Source: Pantoea brenneri (GTDB taxonomy: Bacteria; Pseudomonadota; Gammaproteobacteria; Enterobacterales; Enterobacteriaceae). Taken from it: a stretch of 52,508 nt of DNA. Positions 17,508 through 25,400 of the stretch are shown here, piece by piece. The position numbers and the translations under genes were made by a program. Positions within the stretch are counted from its first letter, which is position 1. Every line of letters starts with the position of its first letter. The stretch is from positions 1 through 52,508 of the forward strand of contig MIEI01000027.1 of assembly GCA_002095305.1 (NCBI GenBank). Direction: 5' to 3'. The notes beneath the pieces are model-generated. The model ran no database searches and had not been told where the DNA came from. It was given only the letters and a program-made list of their open reading frames with translations.

Positions 17508-18323
17508 ATGGCCATCGATCCCACCCGCTTCTGTATTAATCGTAAAATCGCGCCCCGGCTCTCACTGGAGGCTTTTTTCCAGCTGGTCCAGCGCCTGGGG
17601 CTGAGTAAGGTGGAGCTGCGTAATGATATGCCGGGCGGCAGGGTGACTGACGGCCTCACTGCTGAACAGCTGCGCGCGCTGACCGACAAATACCACATTG
17701 ATATTGTCACCATTAACGCCCTTTATCCCTTTAACCGCATTGATGACGATCTGCTGACCCGGACGGAGGCGTTGTTACAGGAGGCGCAACGGATTGGCGC
17801 CCGTGCGCTGGTGATGTGTCCGCTCAACGAGGGAATCAGCGTATCGCCGCAGCAAACCGTGGCGGCGCTGCAGCAGCTGGCTCCGCGCTTTGCCCATTAT
17901 GGGATTCAGGGCCTGGTCGAGCCGCTGGGATTTCCGGTCAGCTCACTGCGTTCGGCCGTGCAGGCGCAACAGCTGATTGCTGAGGCAGCGGTGCCGTTTA
18001 AGCTGGTGCTGGATACCTTCCATCATCATCTCTATGAGCAGGCTGAACAGGAGTTTCCGCAGGGCATTGAGGTTGAGCAAATCGGGCTGGTGCATCTCTC
18101 TGGCGTGGAAGATCTGCGCCCGACGGCGGAACTGACTGATGAGGAACGGGTGATGTTAAGCGATGGCGATGTGCTGAACAGCGTGGTGCAGGTCAAGCGG
18201 CTGGAGATGCTGGGTTACAAGGGAATTTACGCGTTTGAACCCTTCTCCAGCCAGCTGGATAGCTGGACACCGGCTGAGATTGAACGCCAGATTCGTCACA
18301 GTATCGAACTGCTGCAGGCCTGA
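17508..18323 (+). CDS. IolI/IolH-like sugar phosphate isomerase/epimerase (putative inosose isomerase)
   Basis: 271 residues forming an AP-endonuclease-2-type TIM barrel. Metal-site motifs visible: KVELRNDM (Glu), LVEPLGF (Glu), LVLDTFHHH (Asp/His), VHLSGVED (His) and YAFEPFS (Glu). This is the pattern of IolI, which interconverts scyllo-inosose (2-keto-myo-inositol) and 1-keto-D-chiro-inositol and lets cells use D-chiro-inositol. The LTDEERVMLSDGDV segment also resembles IolI. IolH is less well defined and cannot be excluded. Own rightward transcription unit at the edge of the iol cluster, ended by a strong terminator. Confidence 0.8.
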   Translation: MAIDPTRFCINRKIAPRLSLEAFFQLVQRLGLSKVELRNDMPGGRVTDGLTAEQLRALTDKYHIDIVTINALYPFNRIDDDLLTRTEALLQEAQRIGARALVMCPLNEGISVSPQQTVAALQQLAPRFAHYGIQGLVEPLGFPVSSLRSAVQAQQLIAEAAVPFKLVLDTFHHHLYEQAEQEFPQGIEVEQIGLVHLSGVEDLRPTAELTDEERVMLSDGDVLNSVVQVKRLEMLGYKGIYAFEPFSSQLDSWTPAEIERQIRHSIELLQA

Positions 18324-18377
18324 GCCTGCACAAATCATCGTCCGAACATCTTCTTATCTGTGTCTGAAAAGACGTTT

Positions 18378-18401
18378 GGCCCCGGTTGGGGCCCTTTTTT
18401 T
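18378..18401 (+). terminator. Intrinsic terminator after the iolI-like gene
   Basis: Six-bp stem GGCCCC / GGGGCC with a GGTT loop followed by C and a 7-base T-tract. The T-tract runs into the stop codon of the convergent yhhS. Confidence 0.9.
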
Positions 18402-19617
18402 ATCCCTGATGTGGCTCTGTAGCCGGTTGCCTGAACTGCAGACGCAGAGTGCAGACGCACGCCAGACAGACCAGCAGTGCCGTCAGCAGGTAGACCTGAG
18501 AAACCCCGGCATAGCTCATGATCAGCCCGGCGATCGGCCCGGTAATGCCGAGCGACAGATCCATAAAGGCGGTGTACGTTGCCAGCGCGCTGCCCTGATT
18601 TTGCTGCGGCACCACTTTTACTGCCACCACCCCCAGCGCCGGGAACACCAGCGAGAAACCGGCTCCGGTAAGAAACGCCCCCGCTTTGGCCATCCACGGA
18701 TCGCCAGCGGCGGCTACCAGAAACAGCCCGATTGCTTCAACCGCCAGACAGATGCTGGCAACCCGCAAACCACCGTGCCGGTTGATGGCGTTCGGAAACA
18801 ACAGCCGCGCCCCGACGAAAGCCCCGCTGAACAGCGACAGCGCAAAGGCGGCGCCTCCCCAGCCTTTATCCTGATAAAACAGAGTAATAAAAGTGGCAAT
18901 GACGCCGAAACCGGCAGAGCCCATCGCCAGAATCGCGCCGAAGCCAGCAATTTTTCCCAGCACCGCGCGGAACGGCAGCGGTCTGGCTTTACTGCCTTTG
19001 ACGGCCGGACGCGGCAAGGCCCCGGCAATCCCTACCAGGCAGATGGCGATGATGATCCCCGACAGCCACAGCAGCCCGCCGAGCCGGTAAATCAGTACCC
19101 CGAGCGGCGCGCCAATCGCCATCGCGCCGTAGGTGACGATGCCGTTCCATGAGATCACCCGGCCAATGTGCAACGAACCAACCCGCGCCACGCCCCACAA
19201 TGAGGTGCCGGTGCCGGTGAAACTCTGCCCCACCCCGAGGATCAACCGGCCGATGCACAGTAGCGTCAGGCTCAGCAACGGACTGTCGAGCGTCAGCGCC
19301 GCCAGCAGGATACAGACGCCGCTGATCAGGCAACCCACCAGCCCGATCACCACCACTTTCTTAGGCCCCCAGAGATCGGCATAGCGTCCGGCATGCGGCC
19401 GGCTCAGCAGCGTCGCCACATACTGCAGGCTGATCACTAACCCGGCCCAGAAGGCGCTAAAGCCCAGCGTGTCGTGCACCCAGCCCGGCAGAATCGCCAG
19501 TGGCAGACCAATAGTGAGATAACTGGCGAAGTTGTAGATCACGATAGAGAGGATCAGCAGAGATATTTTTACGCTACCGGATGCGGTAGTCGGCTCCGCT
19601 GCAGGTTGGTCAGGCAT
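18400..19617 (-). CDS. yhhS: MFS transporter YhhS
   Basis: 405 residues, twelve-helix major facilitator. Strong match to E. coli YhhS: NFASYLTIGLPLAILPG, GFSAFWAGLVISLQY, the MFS motif A variant RPHAGRYADLWGPKK, GQSFTGTGTSLWGV, GRVISWNGIVTYGAMA and GAGFSLVFPALGVVAVK. The natural substrate is not established; drug and arabinose efflux have been suggested for relatives. In E. coli yhhS directly follows dcrB; here 11.5 kb of iol genes lies between. Divergent from yhhT, and on the opposite strand from dcrB. Confidence 0.92.
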   Translation of the reverse strand: MPDQPAAEPTTASGSVKISLLILSIVIYNFASYLTIGLPLAILPGWVHDTLGFSAFWAGLVISLQYVATLLSRPHAGRYADLWGPKKVVVIGLVGCLISGVCILLAALTLDSPLLSLTLLCIGRLILGVGQSFTGTGTSLWGVARVGSLHIGRVISWNGIVTYGAMAIGAPLGVLIYRLGGLLWLSGIIIAICLVGIAGALPRPAVKGSKARPLPFRAVLGKIAGFGAILAMGSAGFGVIATFITLFYQDKGWGGAAFALSLFSGAFVGARLLFPNAINRHGGLRVASICLAVEAIGLFLVAAAGDPWMAKAGAFLTGAGFSLVFPALGVVAVKVVPQQNQGSALATYTAFMDLSLGITGPIAGLIMSYAGVSQVYLLTALLVCLACVCTLRLQFRQPATEPHQG

Positions 19618-19902
19618 CAGTCCTCGCGCGCGTAGTTGGCTGAAAGGTAACGGTTAGCTGTTAACTATACCTGCTTTCACCGGCAACGCATCACGGCGGC
19701 CATCCGGTGGCGTTATTTTTGTCATCCGCGCAAATGCTGCAAACGGCGGAGTCAGACCCGACAGGGGATTCACTGGCTGACGCGCCTGAGGTCCCGGTGG
19801 TCTCAAATCCGGCGGCTGTTTTTACCGTTTCTCTGATAAATCAGCTTGTTAATTTTACTTCAGCTACACTTTGCTCAGCCAATTTGTATGATGGGAGAGG
19901 GA

Positions 19903-20958
19903 ATGAGCGAGCTGCAACGGGAAAAAATCGGACAAAATATTTTGATCAAACTGGCGATGCTGGTGATTATCCTCGCCGGCGTGCGGGCCGCGTCCGATAT
20001 TCTGGTGCCACTGTTGCTGGCGGCCTTTTTTGCCATTGTGCTCAACCCGCTGGTCACCATGCTGATGCGGCGCGGTTTTCGCCGTGGGCTGGCGATTACG
20101 CTGGTTATCACGGTGATCTTCTTCGTCATCCTGCTGCTTGGCGCGGTGCTGGCCAGTTCAATGAGTGAGTTCTCCGATCTCTACCCGCAGCTGCGCGCCA
20201 CCATGGAGCAGAAAATGACGATATTGCAGCATCTGGCGGCTGGCTTTCACCTCAACATCTCGACCGATGTGTTAATTCAGCGCTTCGACCCGAACACCAT
20301 GATGAACCTGGCAACGGTGGCGCTGAGCGGCTTTTCGGGTGCCATGACCAATACGGTGCTGCTGATCCTGACCGTGGTTTTTATGCTGTTTGAAGTGCAT
20401 CACCTGCCCTACAAAATGCGTAATGCGCTGGTTAATCCCAAGATCCGTATCGCCGGACTGCATAAAGCGCTGAAAGGGGTGACGCACTATCTGGCGCTGA
20501 AGACGCTGGTCAGTGTGATAACCGGCCTGTCGGTGTGGCTCAGCCTCTATCTGCTGGATGTGAAATTCGCCCTGCTGTGGGGTGTGGTGGCGTTTATCCT
20601 CAACTTCATTCCCAATATCGGCCCGATCATTGCCGGCATTCCGCCGTTTTTGCAGGCGTTATTACTCAACAGCCTGTTTGATGCGGCGATGGTGGCGGCG
20701 CTGTTTACCGCTATCCATATGGTGTTTGGCAATATGCTGGAGCCGCGCCTGATGGGCCGGGGACTGGGTTTATCCACTCTGGTGGTGTTTCTGTCGTTGG
20801 TGTTCTGGGGCTGGCTGCTCGGTCCGGTCGGGATGCTATTATCGGTGCCGCTCACCAGCATTACCAAAATCCTGATGGAGACCACGCCGGGCGGTAGCCG
20901 GCTGGCGATTATGCTGGGCACCGGGCGACCAAAACGGGCGCGAGGCTTAACCAAGTAG
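19903..20958 (+). CDS. yhhT: AI-2E family transporter YhhT (PerM-like)
   Basis: 351 residues with about seven to eight membrane helices in the AI-2E/PerM arrangement: paired N-terminal helices (VRAASDILVPLLLAAFFAIV), a large soluble loop, then ALLWGVVAFILNFIPNIGPI and the C-terminal LEPRLMGRGLGLSTLVVFLS. The ATG at 19903 follows GGGAGAGG and fits the E. coli amino terminus (MSELQREK here); an upstream in-frame ATG at 19846 is rejected. Some relatives export autoinducer-2, others act as cation antiporters; the substrate here is unknown. Its last 12 bases overlap the end of the convergent GntR gene. Confidence 0.9.
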   Translation: MSELQREKIGQNILIKLAMLVIILAGVRAASDILVPLLLAAFFAIVLNPLVTMLMRRGFRRGLAITLVITVIFFVILLLGAVLASSMSEFSDLYPQLRATMEQKMTILQHLAAGFHLNISTDVLIQRFDPNTMMNLATVALSGFSGAMTNTVLLILTVVFMLFEVHHLPYKMRNALVNPKIRIAGLHKALKGVTHYLALKTLVSVITGLSVWLSLYLLDVKFALLWGVVAFILNFIPNIGPIIAGIPPFLQALLLNSLFDAAMVAALFTAIHMVFGNMLEPRLMGRGLGLSTLVVFLSLVFWGWLLGPVGMLLSVPLTSITKILMETTPGGSRLAIMLGTGRPKRARGLTK

Positions 20959-21633
20959 TCGTTGCTGGACGTGACGCAGATGATTCTCCATCGCCTGACG
21001 GGCCGCCACTTCGTCACCGGCCACGATCGCGTTGGCGATCTGCTGATGATCGGCGTTCATCTCAAGGGCAAAACTGTTATCGGCGAAATGGCGCTCCAGC
21101 CGCTGCACGTGCGGACTGTGGCGCTTGTTCCATAGCTGCTCCAGCATCTCGCGCAGCAGGTCGTTGCCGCTCATCTCACTGATCAACAGATGAAAGCGTT
21201 TATCCTGCTCCAGAAAGGCAGCATCATTTTGCGCGTGCTGTTGCAGCTGCGCCGTCAGCGCCAGCAGGGCAGCGCGCTGTGCCGGGGTGCCGTTGCGCGC
21301 GGCAAATCCCGCCAGCATCCCTTCAAACGCTTCTCTGGCCTGTAACAGATCCTGCAGGCTGCAGGCTTCGCTCTCCTGCGGGGTTGCCGTCTCGGGCAAC
21401 GGCTGAGAGACAAAGACGCCGGTGCCGGTACGGATATCGACCCAGCCGGTCATCTCCAGCGCAATTAACGCCTCACGTACTGAAGAGCGGCTGACCCCCA
21501 GCTGCTTCGCCAGTTCACGTTCCGGCGGCAGCATCCCACCGGCGACAAACTCGCCGCGATCAATACCCGCCATAATGGCGTTGGCAATCTGACGATAAAG
21601 ACGTTCGGTTTTTACCACTGGCAGCGCCATCAT
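20947..21633 (-). CDS. GntR/FadR-family (FCD) regulator, probably of hexuronate genes (UxuR/ExuR-like)
   Basis: 228 residues. N-terminal winged helix (about 10-75; ERELAKQLGVSRSSVREALIALEMTGWV is the classic GntR recognition region) and an all-helical FCD effector domain (about 95-220) with metal/ligand residues in DKRFHLLISEMSGN and the HLRHV end. Divergent from uxuA with a 135-base intergenic region containing an inverted repeat near the start of transcription. I infer that it represses uxuA in response to fructuronate or mannonate. It may be UxuR itself, but I have not assigned the symbol because the FCD family is large. Convergent 12-base overlap with yhhT. Confidence 0.85.
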   Translation of the reverse strand: MMALPVVKTERLYRQIANAIMAGIDRGEFVAGGMLPPERELAKQLGVSRSSVREALIALEMTGWVDIRTGTGVFVSQPLPETATPQESEACSLQDLLQAREAFEGMLAGFAARNGTPAQRAALLALTAQLQQHAQNDAAFLEQDKRFHLLISEMSGNDLLREMLEQLWNKRHSPHVQRLERHFADNSFALEMNADHQQIANAIVAGDEVAARQAMENHLRHVQQRLLG

Positions 21634-21675
21634 CCACTCCTGTTATCTGGCTTCACCGATCGCGCAGTTTGTCAT

Positions 21676-21737
21676 GCTGCGATCCGGATCACGGCCTCAT
21701 TTTGCTGACTATCATACTCTTGGTCCAGCGGCCTGAC
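21676..21737 (+). promoter_or_regulatory. uxuA promoter with candidate CRP site and GntR-type operator
   Basis: TGCGA-TCCGGA-TCACG (21676-21691) matches the CRP consensus halves at 8 of 10 positions. CATACT (21711-21716) could be the -10, placing CRP about 40 bases before the start. TGGTC-N9-GACCA (21719-21737) overlaps the expected start and is well placed for the divergent GntR-family repressor. Pattern-based. Confidence 0.45.
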
Positions 21738-21768
21738 CACTGGGCCACATCACAGTTGAGGAGTAAAC

Positions 21769-22953
21769 ATGGAACATACATGGCGATGGTACGGTCCGAA
21801 CGATCCGGTCTCGCTGGATGATGCCCGTCAGGCTGGCGCAACCGGCATCGTAACCGCGCTGCACCATATTCCTAACGGCGAAATCTGGCCGGTCGAAGAG
21901 ATTAAAGCCCGCCAGGCGTTGCTGGCAGAGAAAGGACTGGTCTGGTCGGTGGTCGAGAGCATTCCGGTGCATGAATCGATCAAGACCCAGCGCGGCGACT
22001 ACCTGCGCTATATTGCTCACTATCAGCAGTCGATACGTAATCTGGCCGCCTGTGGCATTGATACCGTCTGCTACAACTTCATGCCGGTGCTGGACTGGAC
22101 CCGCACCGACCTCGCCTGGACTCTGCCGGATGGGGCGAAAGCGCTGCGCTTTGACGCCGACGCTTTTGCCGCCTTTGAGCTGCATCTGCTGCAACGCCCG
22201 GGTGCCGAACAGGATTACAGCGCCGCCGAACAGCAGGCCGCCGCCCGACTGTTCGCCGCCATGAGCGAAGAAGAGAAAAACACCCTGGTGCGCAATATTA
22301 TTGCCGGTTTGCCCGGTGCCGAAGAGGGCTACACCCTTGAGCAGTTCCAGGCACAGCTGACGCAATATGACGGCATCGATAAAGCCCGGTTGCGCGAGCA
22401 TATGGCCACCTTCCTGCGCGCCATTGTGCCGGTGGCGGAAGAGGTGGGCATCAAACTGGCGGTGCATCCGGACGATCCGCCGCGCCCGATTCTCGGCCTG
22501 CCGCGCATTATCTCGACTCAGGAAGATATGCAGTGGCTGAAACAGACGGTAGACAGTCTGCACAACGGCTTCTGTTTCTGTACCGGCTCATATGGCGTTC
22601 GCGCCGATAACCCGCTGGTTGAGATGGCGGAAGCCTTTGCCGACCGCATCAATTTTGTGCACCTGCGCGCCACCAAACGTGAGGACAATCCCAACAGCTT
22701 CCACGAAGCTGCCCACCTTGCAGGTGATGTTGATATGGTCGGGGTGATCAAAGTAATTCTGGCTGAAGAGCAGCGTCGCCGTCAGGCTGGCAACGGCCGG
22801 GCTATCCCGATGCGGCCCGATCACGGACACCAGATGCTGGACGATCTGCACAAACGCACCAACCCCGGCTACTCTGCCATTGGACGTCTGAAAGGACTGG
22901 CGGAATTACGTGGTGTCGAAGTGGCCCTGAAACAGATCTATTTTAACCACTGA
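21769..22953 (+). CDS. uxuA: Mannonate dehydratase UxuA
   Basis: Dehydrates D-mannonate to 2-keto-3-deoxy-gluconate in glucuronate breakdown. 394 residues, identical in length to E. coli UxuA. TIM-barrel metal-site motifs: LAVHPDDPP (His/Asp), FCTGSYG (Cys), [10 protein letters not shown] (His) and [14 protein letters not shown] near the carboxy end. Starts after TTGAGGAG. The usual operon partner uxuB (fructuronate reductase) is absent; the next gene is an unrelated phosphodiesterase. Divergent from the GntR-type regulator. Confidence 0.96.
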   Translation: MEHTWRWYGPNDPVSLDDARQAGATGIVTALHHIPNGEIWPVEEIKARQALLAEKGLVWSVVESIPVHESIKTQRGDYLRYIAHYQQSIRNLAACGIDTVCYNFMPVLDWTRTDLAWTLPDGAKALRFDADAFAAFELHLLQRPGAEQDYSAAEQQAAARLFAAMSEEEKNTLVRNIIAGLPGAEEGYTLEQFQAQLTQYDGIDKARLREHMATFLRAIVPVAEEVGIKLAVHPDDPPRPILGLPRIISTQEDMQWLKQTVDSLHNGFCFCTGSYGVRADNPLVEMAEAFADRINFVHLRATKREDNPNSFHEAAHLAGDVDMVGVIKVILAEEQRRRQAGNGRAIPMRPDHGHQMLDDLHKRTNPGYSAIGRLKGLAELRGVEVALKQIYFNH

Positions 22954-23291
22954 GTTAACCCGACTGGCCCTGGGTCCGGCCTGAAGCTGGCCGGGGCCGG
23001 TTTCGCCGTTGAGCGCTCCGTTCTGCCGCCCTCTTGTCCGGTGCCCGCCATGCCACAGCAACCGGCGTTGCCGCCCGCGACCTGCCCTTTCTTTCGGAAT
23101 ACGTTTAAAATCATGTCTGAATGCCAGCAAAAGCAAAACATTGTCAACTAATGCATTCTCTGGACGATAATTGACCTTAATCAGTTCTGTTGATGGCCAA
23201 AACGCTAACCTGCATCGCCCGGAGACATGCTATGCTGCGCCGATTGATTAGCACCTCCTCATAACGCCTATAACACTCAGAGGATTTTGCG
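22954..23291 (+). promoter_or_regulatory. Region between uxuA and the EAL gene
   Basis: 338 bases without a credible gene. A GC stem CCGGCC / GGCCGG (22976-22994) soon after uxuA, in a C/G-rich stretch, may serve as a weak terminator. Further on the sequence becomes A+T-richer; TATGCT (23231-23236) is a possible -10 for the EAL gene. I could not find a convincing -35 or a flagellar sigma-28 promoter. Confidence 0.35.
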
Positions 23292-24875
23292 GTGCCGATA
23301 TTGCAACGAAAACGCGATTACGCCAGGCTGATTATCATCGTATCCGGCGTGTTGCCTTTAATACTTGGCATTTTTTTCACCGCCCTCGATGCGCGCCATA
23401 CGGTCCACCAACAGCAGGTGAGCGCCGCCAATACGCTTTTATCTCAGGCTGAGAAAATGAGCGACAGCGCCTGGGATATGATCAGCTCACTACGCCAGTT
23501 TCAGAACCAACCCTGCAGCCAGATTGAAAACACCCTGCAGCGACTCGGTACCCTCAACGCCTATTTCCGTGCCATTGGTAAACTGGAAAAGGATCAGATC
23601 GCCTGCTCTTCCGCCTATGGACTAAATTCTGGCTCGCTATCACAAATGATGATGCGTGATGTGCCGGTGACCGGCAAAGCCTGGTGGAGTCTGTCGATCG
23701 CCGGGACGTACGCGGTGCCGTATCGTCCGGCGGTGGTGTTCGTGCGTGAACTGCCGGGCGGAGAAGGTTTCTGGGCAGTGATCGATGGCCAGTATCTGAT
23801 CGATTTTATGCAGGCGATTGGCAGCGCACGCGGCTATCACCTGAGCATGCAGTTTAGCGGCGGCGCGCCGATCGCTTATGGCGCAGCGCAAACCACCGCG
23901 CAGGGCTGGTTTGAACCGCTGGTTTACCAGGCCACTTCCCGGCGTTATCCGCTGAGCGTTACGGTGGTCGCGCCGCCGAGCGAACTGATAACGGCCTGGC
24001 GACAGGTGCTGTTTATCTTCCTGCCGATGGCGGCCATTTTTTCCATTCTGCTGATGATCCTGACCTCGAACTGGCTCCGACGCCGTATCTCCTGGCGTGA
24101 TGAGATCCGTCGCGCCATCGCTGGCGGCCAGTTCAGGGCGCACTATCAGCCGGTTTATGACGAACGGTTACAGCGCTGCAGCGGTGCAGAAGCGCTGTTG
24201 CGCTGGACCATGCCTGATGGCATTGGCGTGCGGCCGGACATTTTTATCGGTGCTGCCGAAGCCGAAGGGATGATTGTGCCGCTGACCCGTCATCTGCTCG
24301 ATCTGATTGCGGAGGATGTGCAAGGCTGGCAGGTACCTGCGCACTTCCATCTGGCGATTAATGTGGCCGCCGATCATCTGCAACATCCTGAATTTGTCAG
24401 CGATATGCTGAATTTTGCCGAGCGGGTGAAAGAGAAGCAGTTCGTGATCACCCTTGAGCTGACGGAGCGCAGCCTGATTAAAGATGGCGAAGGCGTGGCG
24501 CGTAAGCTGGAACAGCTGCGGCAGATCGGCATGAAGGTGGCGATTGATGACTTCGGTACGGGCAACTGCTCACTGAGCTATCTGCAGACCTTCGCACTGG
24601 ACTACCTGAAAATCGATCGCGGCTTTATTAACGCCATTGAATCGCTGGACGGTGAAACGCCGGTGCTGGACGCCATTATTAACCTCAGCCATAAACTGCA
24701 GCTGGAGGTGCTGGGCGAAGGGGTTGAAACCGCCCTGCAGTTCCGCTATCTGCAACAGCGTGGCGTGGTGTTTATTCAGGGTTACTACTATGCCCGCCCG
24801 ATGGATAACGTTGCGCTGATCGCCTGGCTGGAGCAACACGGACAGCGCCCGTTACAGCATGACGATCCCCTCTGA
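23292..24875 (+). CDS. CSS-motif EAL-domain cyclic-di-GMP phosphodiesterase
   Basis: 527 residues. N-terminal membrane helix (about 12-32), a periplasmic CSS domain with Cys-Ser-Ser at 105-107 (QIACSSAYG), a second helix (about 240-260), and a cytoplasmic EAL domain (about 275-515). The catalytic set looks complete: Glu300 in GAEALLRW, the Asn in INVAADHL, LELTER, IDDFGTG, YLKIDRGFI, GEGVET and QGYYYARPM. It should hydrolyse c-di-GMP, tuned by periplasmic thiol redox state as described for E. coli PdeB/C-type enzymes. Starts with GTG preceded by AGAGGA. Which E. coli paralogue it matches cannot be told here. Confidence 0.93.
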   Translation: MPILQRKRDYARLIIIVSGVLPLILGIFFTALDARHTVHQQQVSAANTLLSQAEKMSDSAWDMISSLRQFQNQPCSQIENTLQRLGTLNAYFRAIGKLEKDQIACSSAYGLNSGSLSQMMMRDVPVTGKAWWSLSIAGTYAVPYRPAVVFVRELPGGEGFWAVIDGQYLIDFMQAIGSARGYHLSMQFSGGAPIAYGAAQTTAQGWFEPLVYQATSRRYPLSVTVVAPPSELITAWRQVLFIFLPMAAIFSILLMILTSNWLRRRISWRDEIRRAIAGGQFRAHYQPVYDERLQRCSGAEALLRWTMPDGIGVRPDIFIGAAEAEGMIVPLTRHLLDLIAEDVQGWQVPAHFHLAINVAADHLQHPEFVSDMLNFAERVKEKQFVITLELTERSLIKDGEGVARKLEQLRQIGMKVAIDDFGTGNCSLSYLQTFALDYLKIDRGFINAIESLDGETPVLDAIINLSHKLQLEVLGEGVETALQFRYLQQRGVVFIQGYYYARPMDNVALIAWLEQHGQRPLQHDDPL

Positions 24876-25400
24876 CATCCCACGGTTGCCAGCCAGTTAT
24901 CAGCGCGAAATATCGGCGACCCTGGCTGCCGTTTCGCCAGCCTCAACCCGCCAGCCAGCTTCACCGCGCTGCGCGCTGCTGCTGATCTTTTCGCCAGCGC
25001 TCGGCTGATCCGGCAAATGTATCTGAATGTTTCAGCATCGCTGACACCCGCCCCCTATCCGCAGTAAATCGCCTGAAAACTAACCGAAGCGGCAGAAATG
25101 GCGGCAACTCTGCTGAAAAAAGCGTCGTTCGTCACGCAGAGTGATTATTTTTTTCAGGGTTATAAACGGGGTAAACGATCGGCCAGAGGGGTTAGTTTTA
25201 GCTCAAACATGACAGATATCACACAAAAACGGTATACTCTGTCGCTTAATGCAATAATCCCGGCACTAATTATTGCGTTGGCTAGCCGATAAAATGCACC
25301 TGTTTACGGCTATGCTTTAATTTCCTCAACGCCGCGGTCTGAACGATTCCGCTCGGTTCGCGCCGTTGAGGACTTTCATGTTCCATTACAGGGTAATTCT
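24876..25400 (+). promoter_or_regulatory. proP control region
   Basis: 525 bases without a convincing gene. The distal half (24880-25100) shows nothing I recognise. The proximal half holds two likely promoters. P1 is ATGACA (25209-25214), an 18-base spacer and TATACT (25233-25238), overlapping a CRP-like site CATGA-N6-TCACA (25208-25223). P2 is CTATGCTTTAA (25310-25320), sigma-S-like. E. coli proP likewise has a CRP-repressed P1 and a sigma-S/Fis-dependent P2. A long imperfect hairpin follows P2. Confidence 0.6.
25323..25372 (+). repeat. Imperfect hairpin in the proP leader
   Basis: TCCTCAACG (25323-25331) pairs perfectly with CGTTGAGGA (25364-25372). Inside, after one mismatch, CGCGG pairs with TCGCG (one G-T). 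No T-tract follows, so it is not an intrinsic terminator. It would begin almost at the 5' end of the P2 transcript. Confidence 0.6.

Noticed and set aside
23220..23246. Flagellar (sigma-28) promoter before the EAL gene
   Set aside because: GCCGAT is present but there is no TAAA-type -35 at the right distance.
25098..25292. 64-codon frame before proP
   Set aside because: Overlaps the P1 promoter and CRP-like site and resembles no protein.
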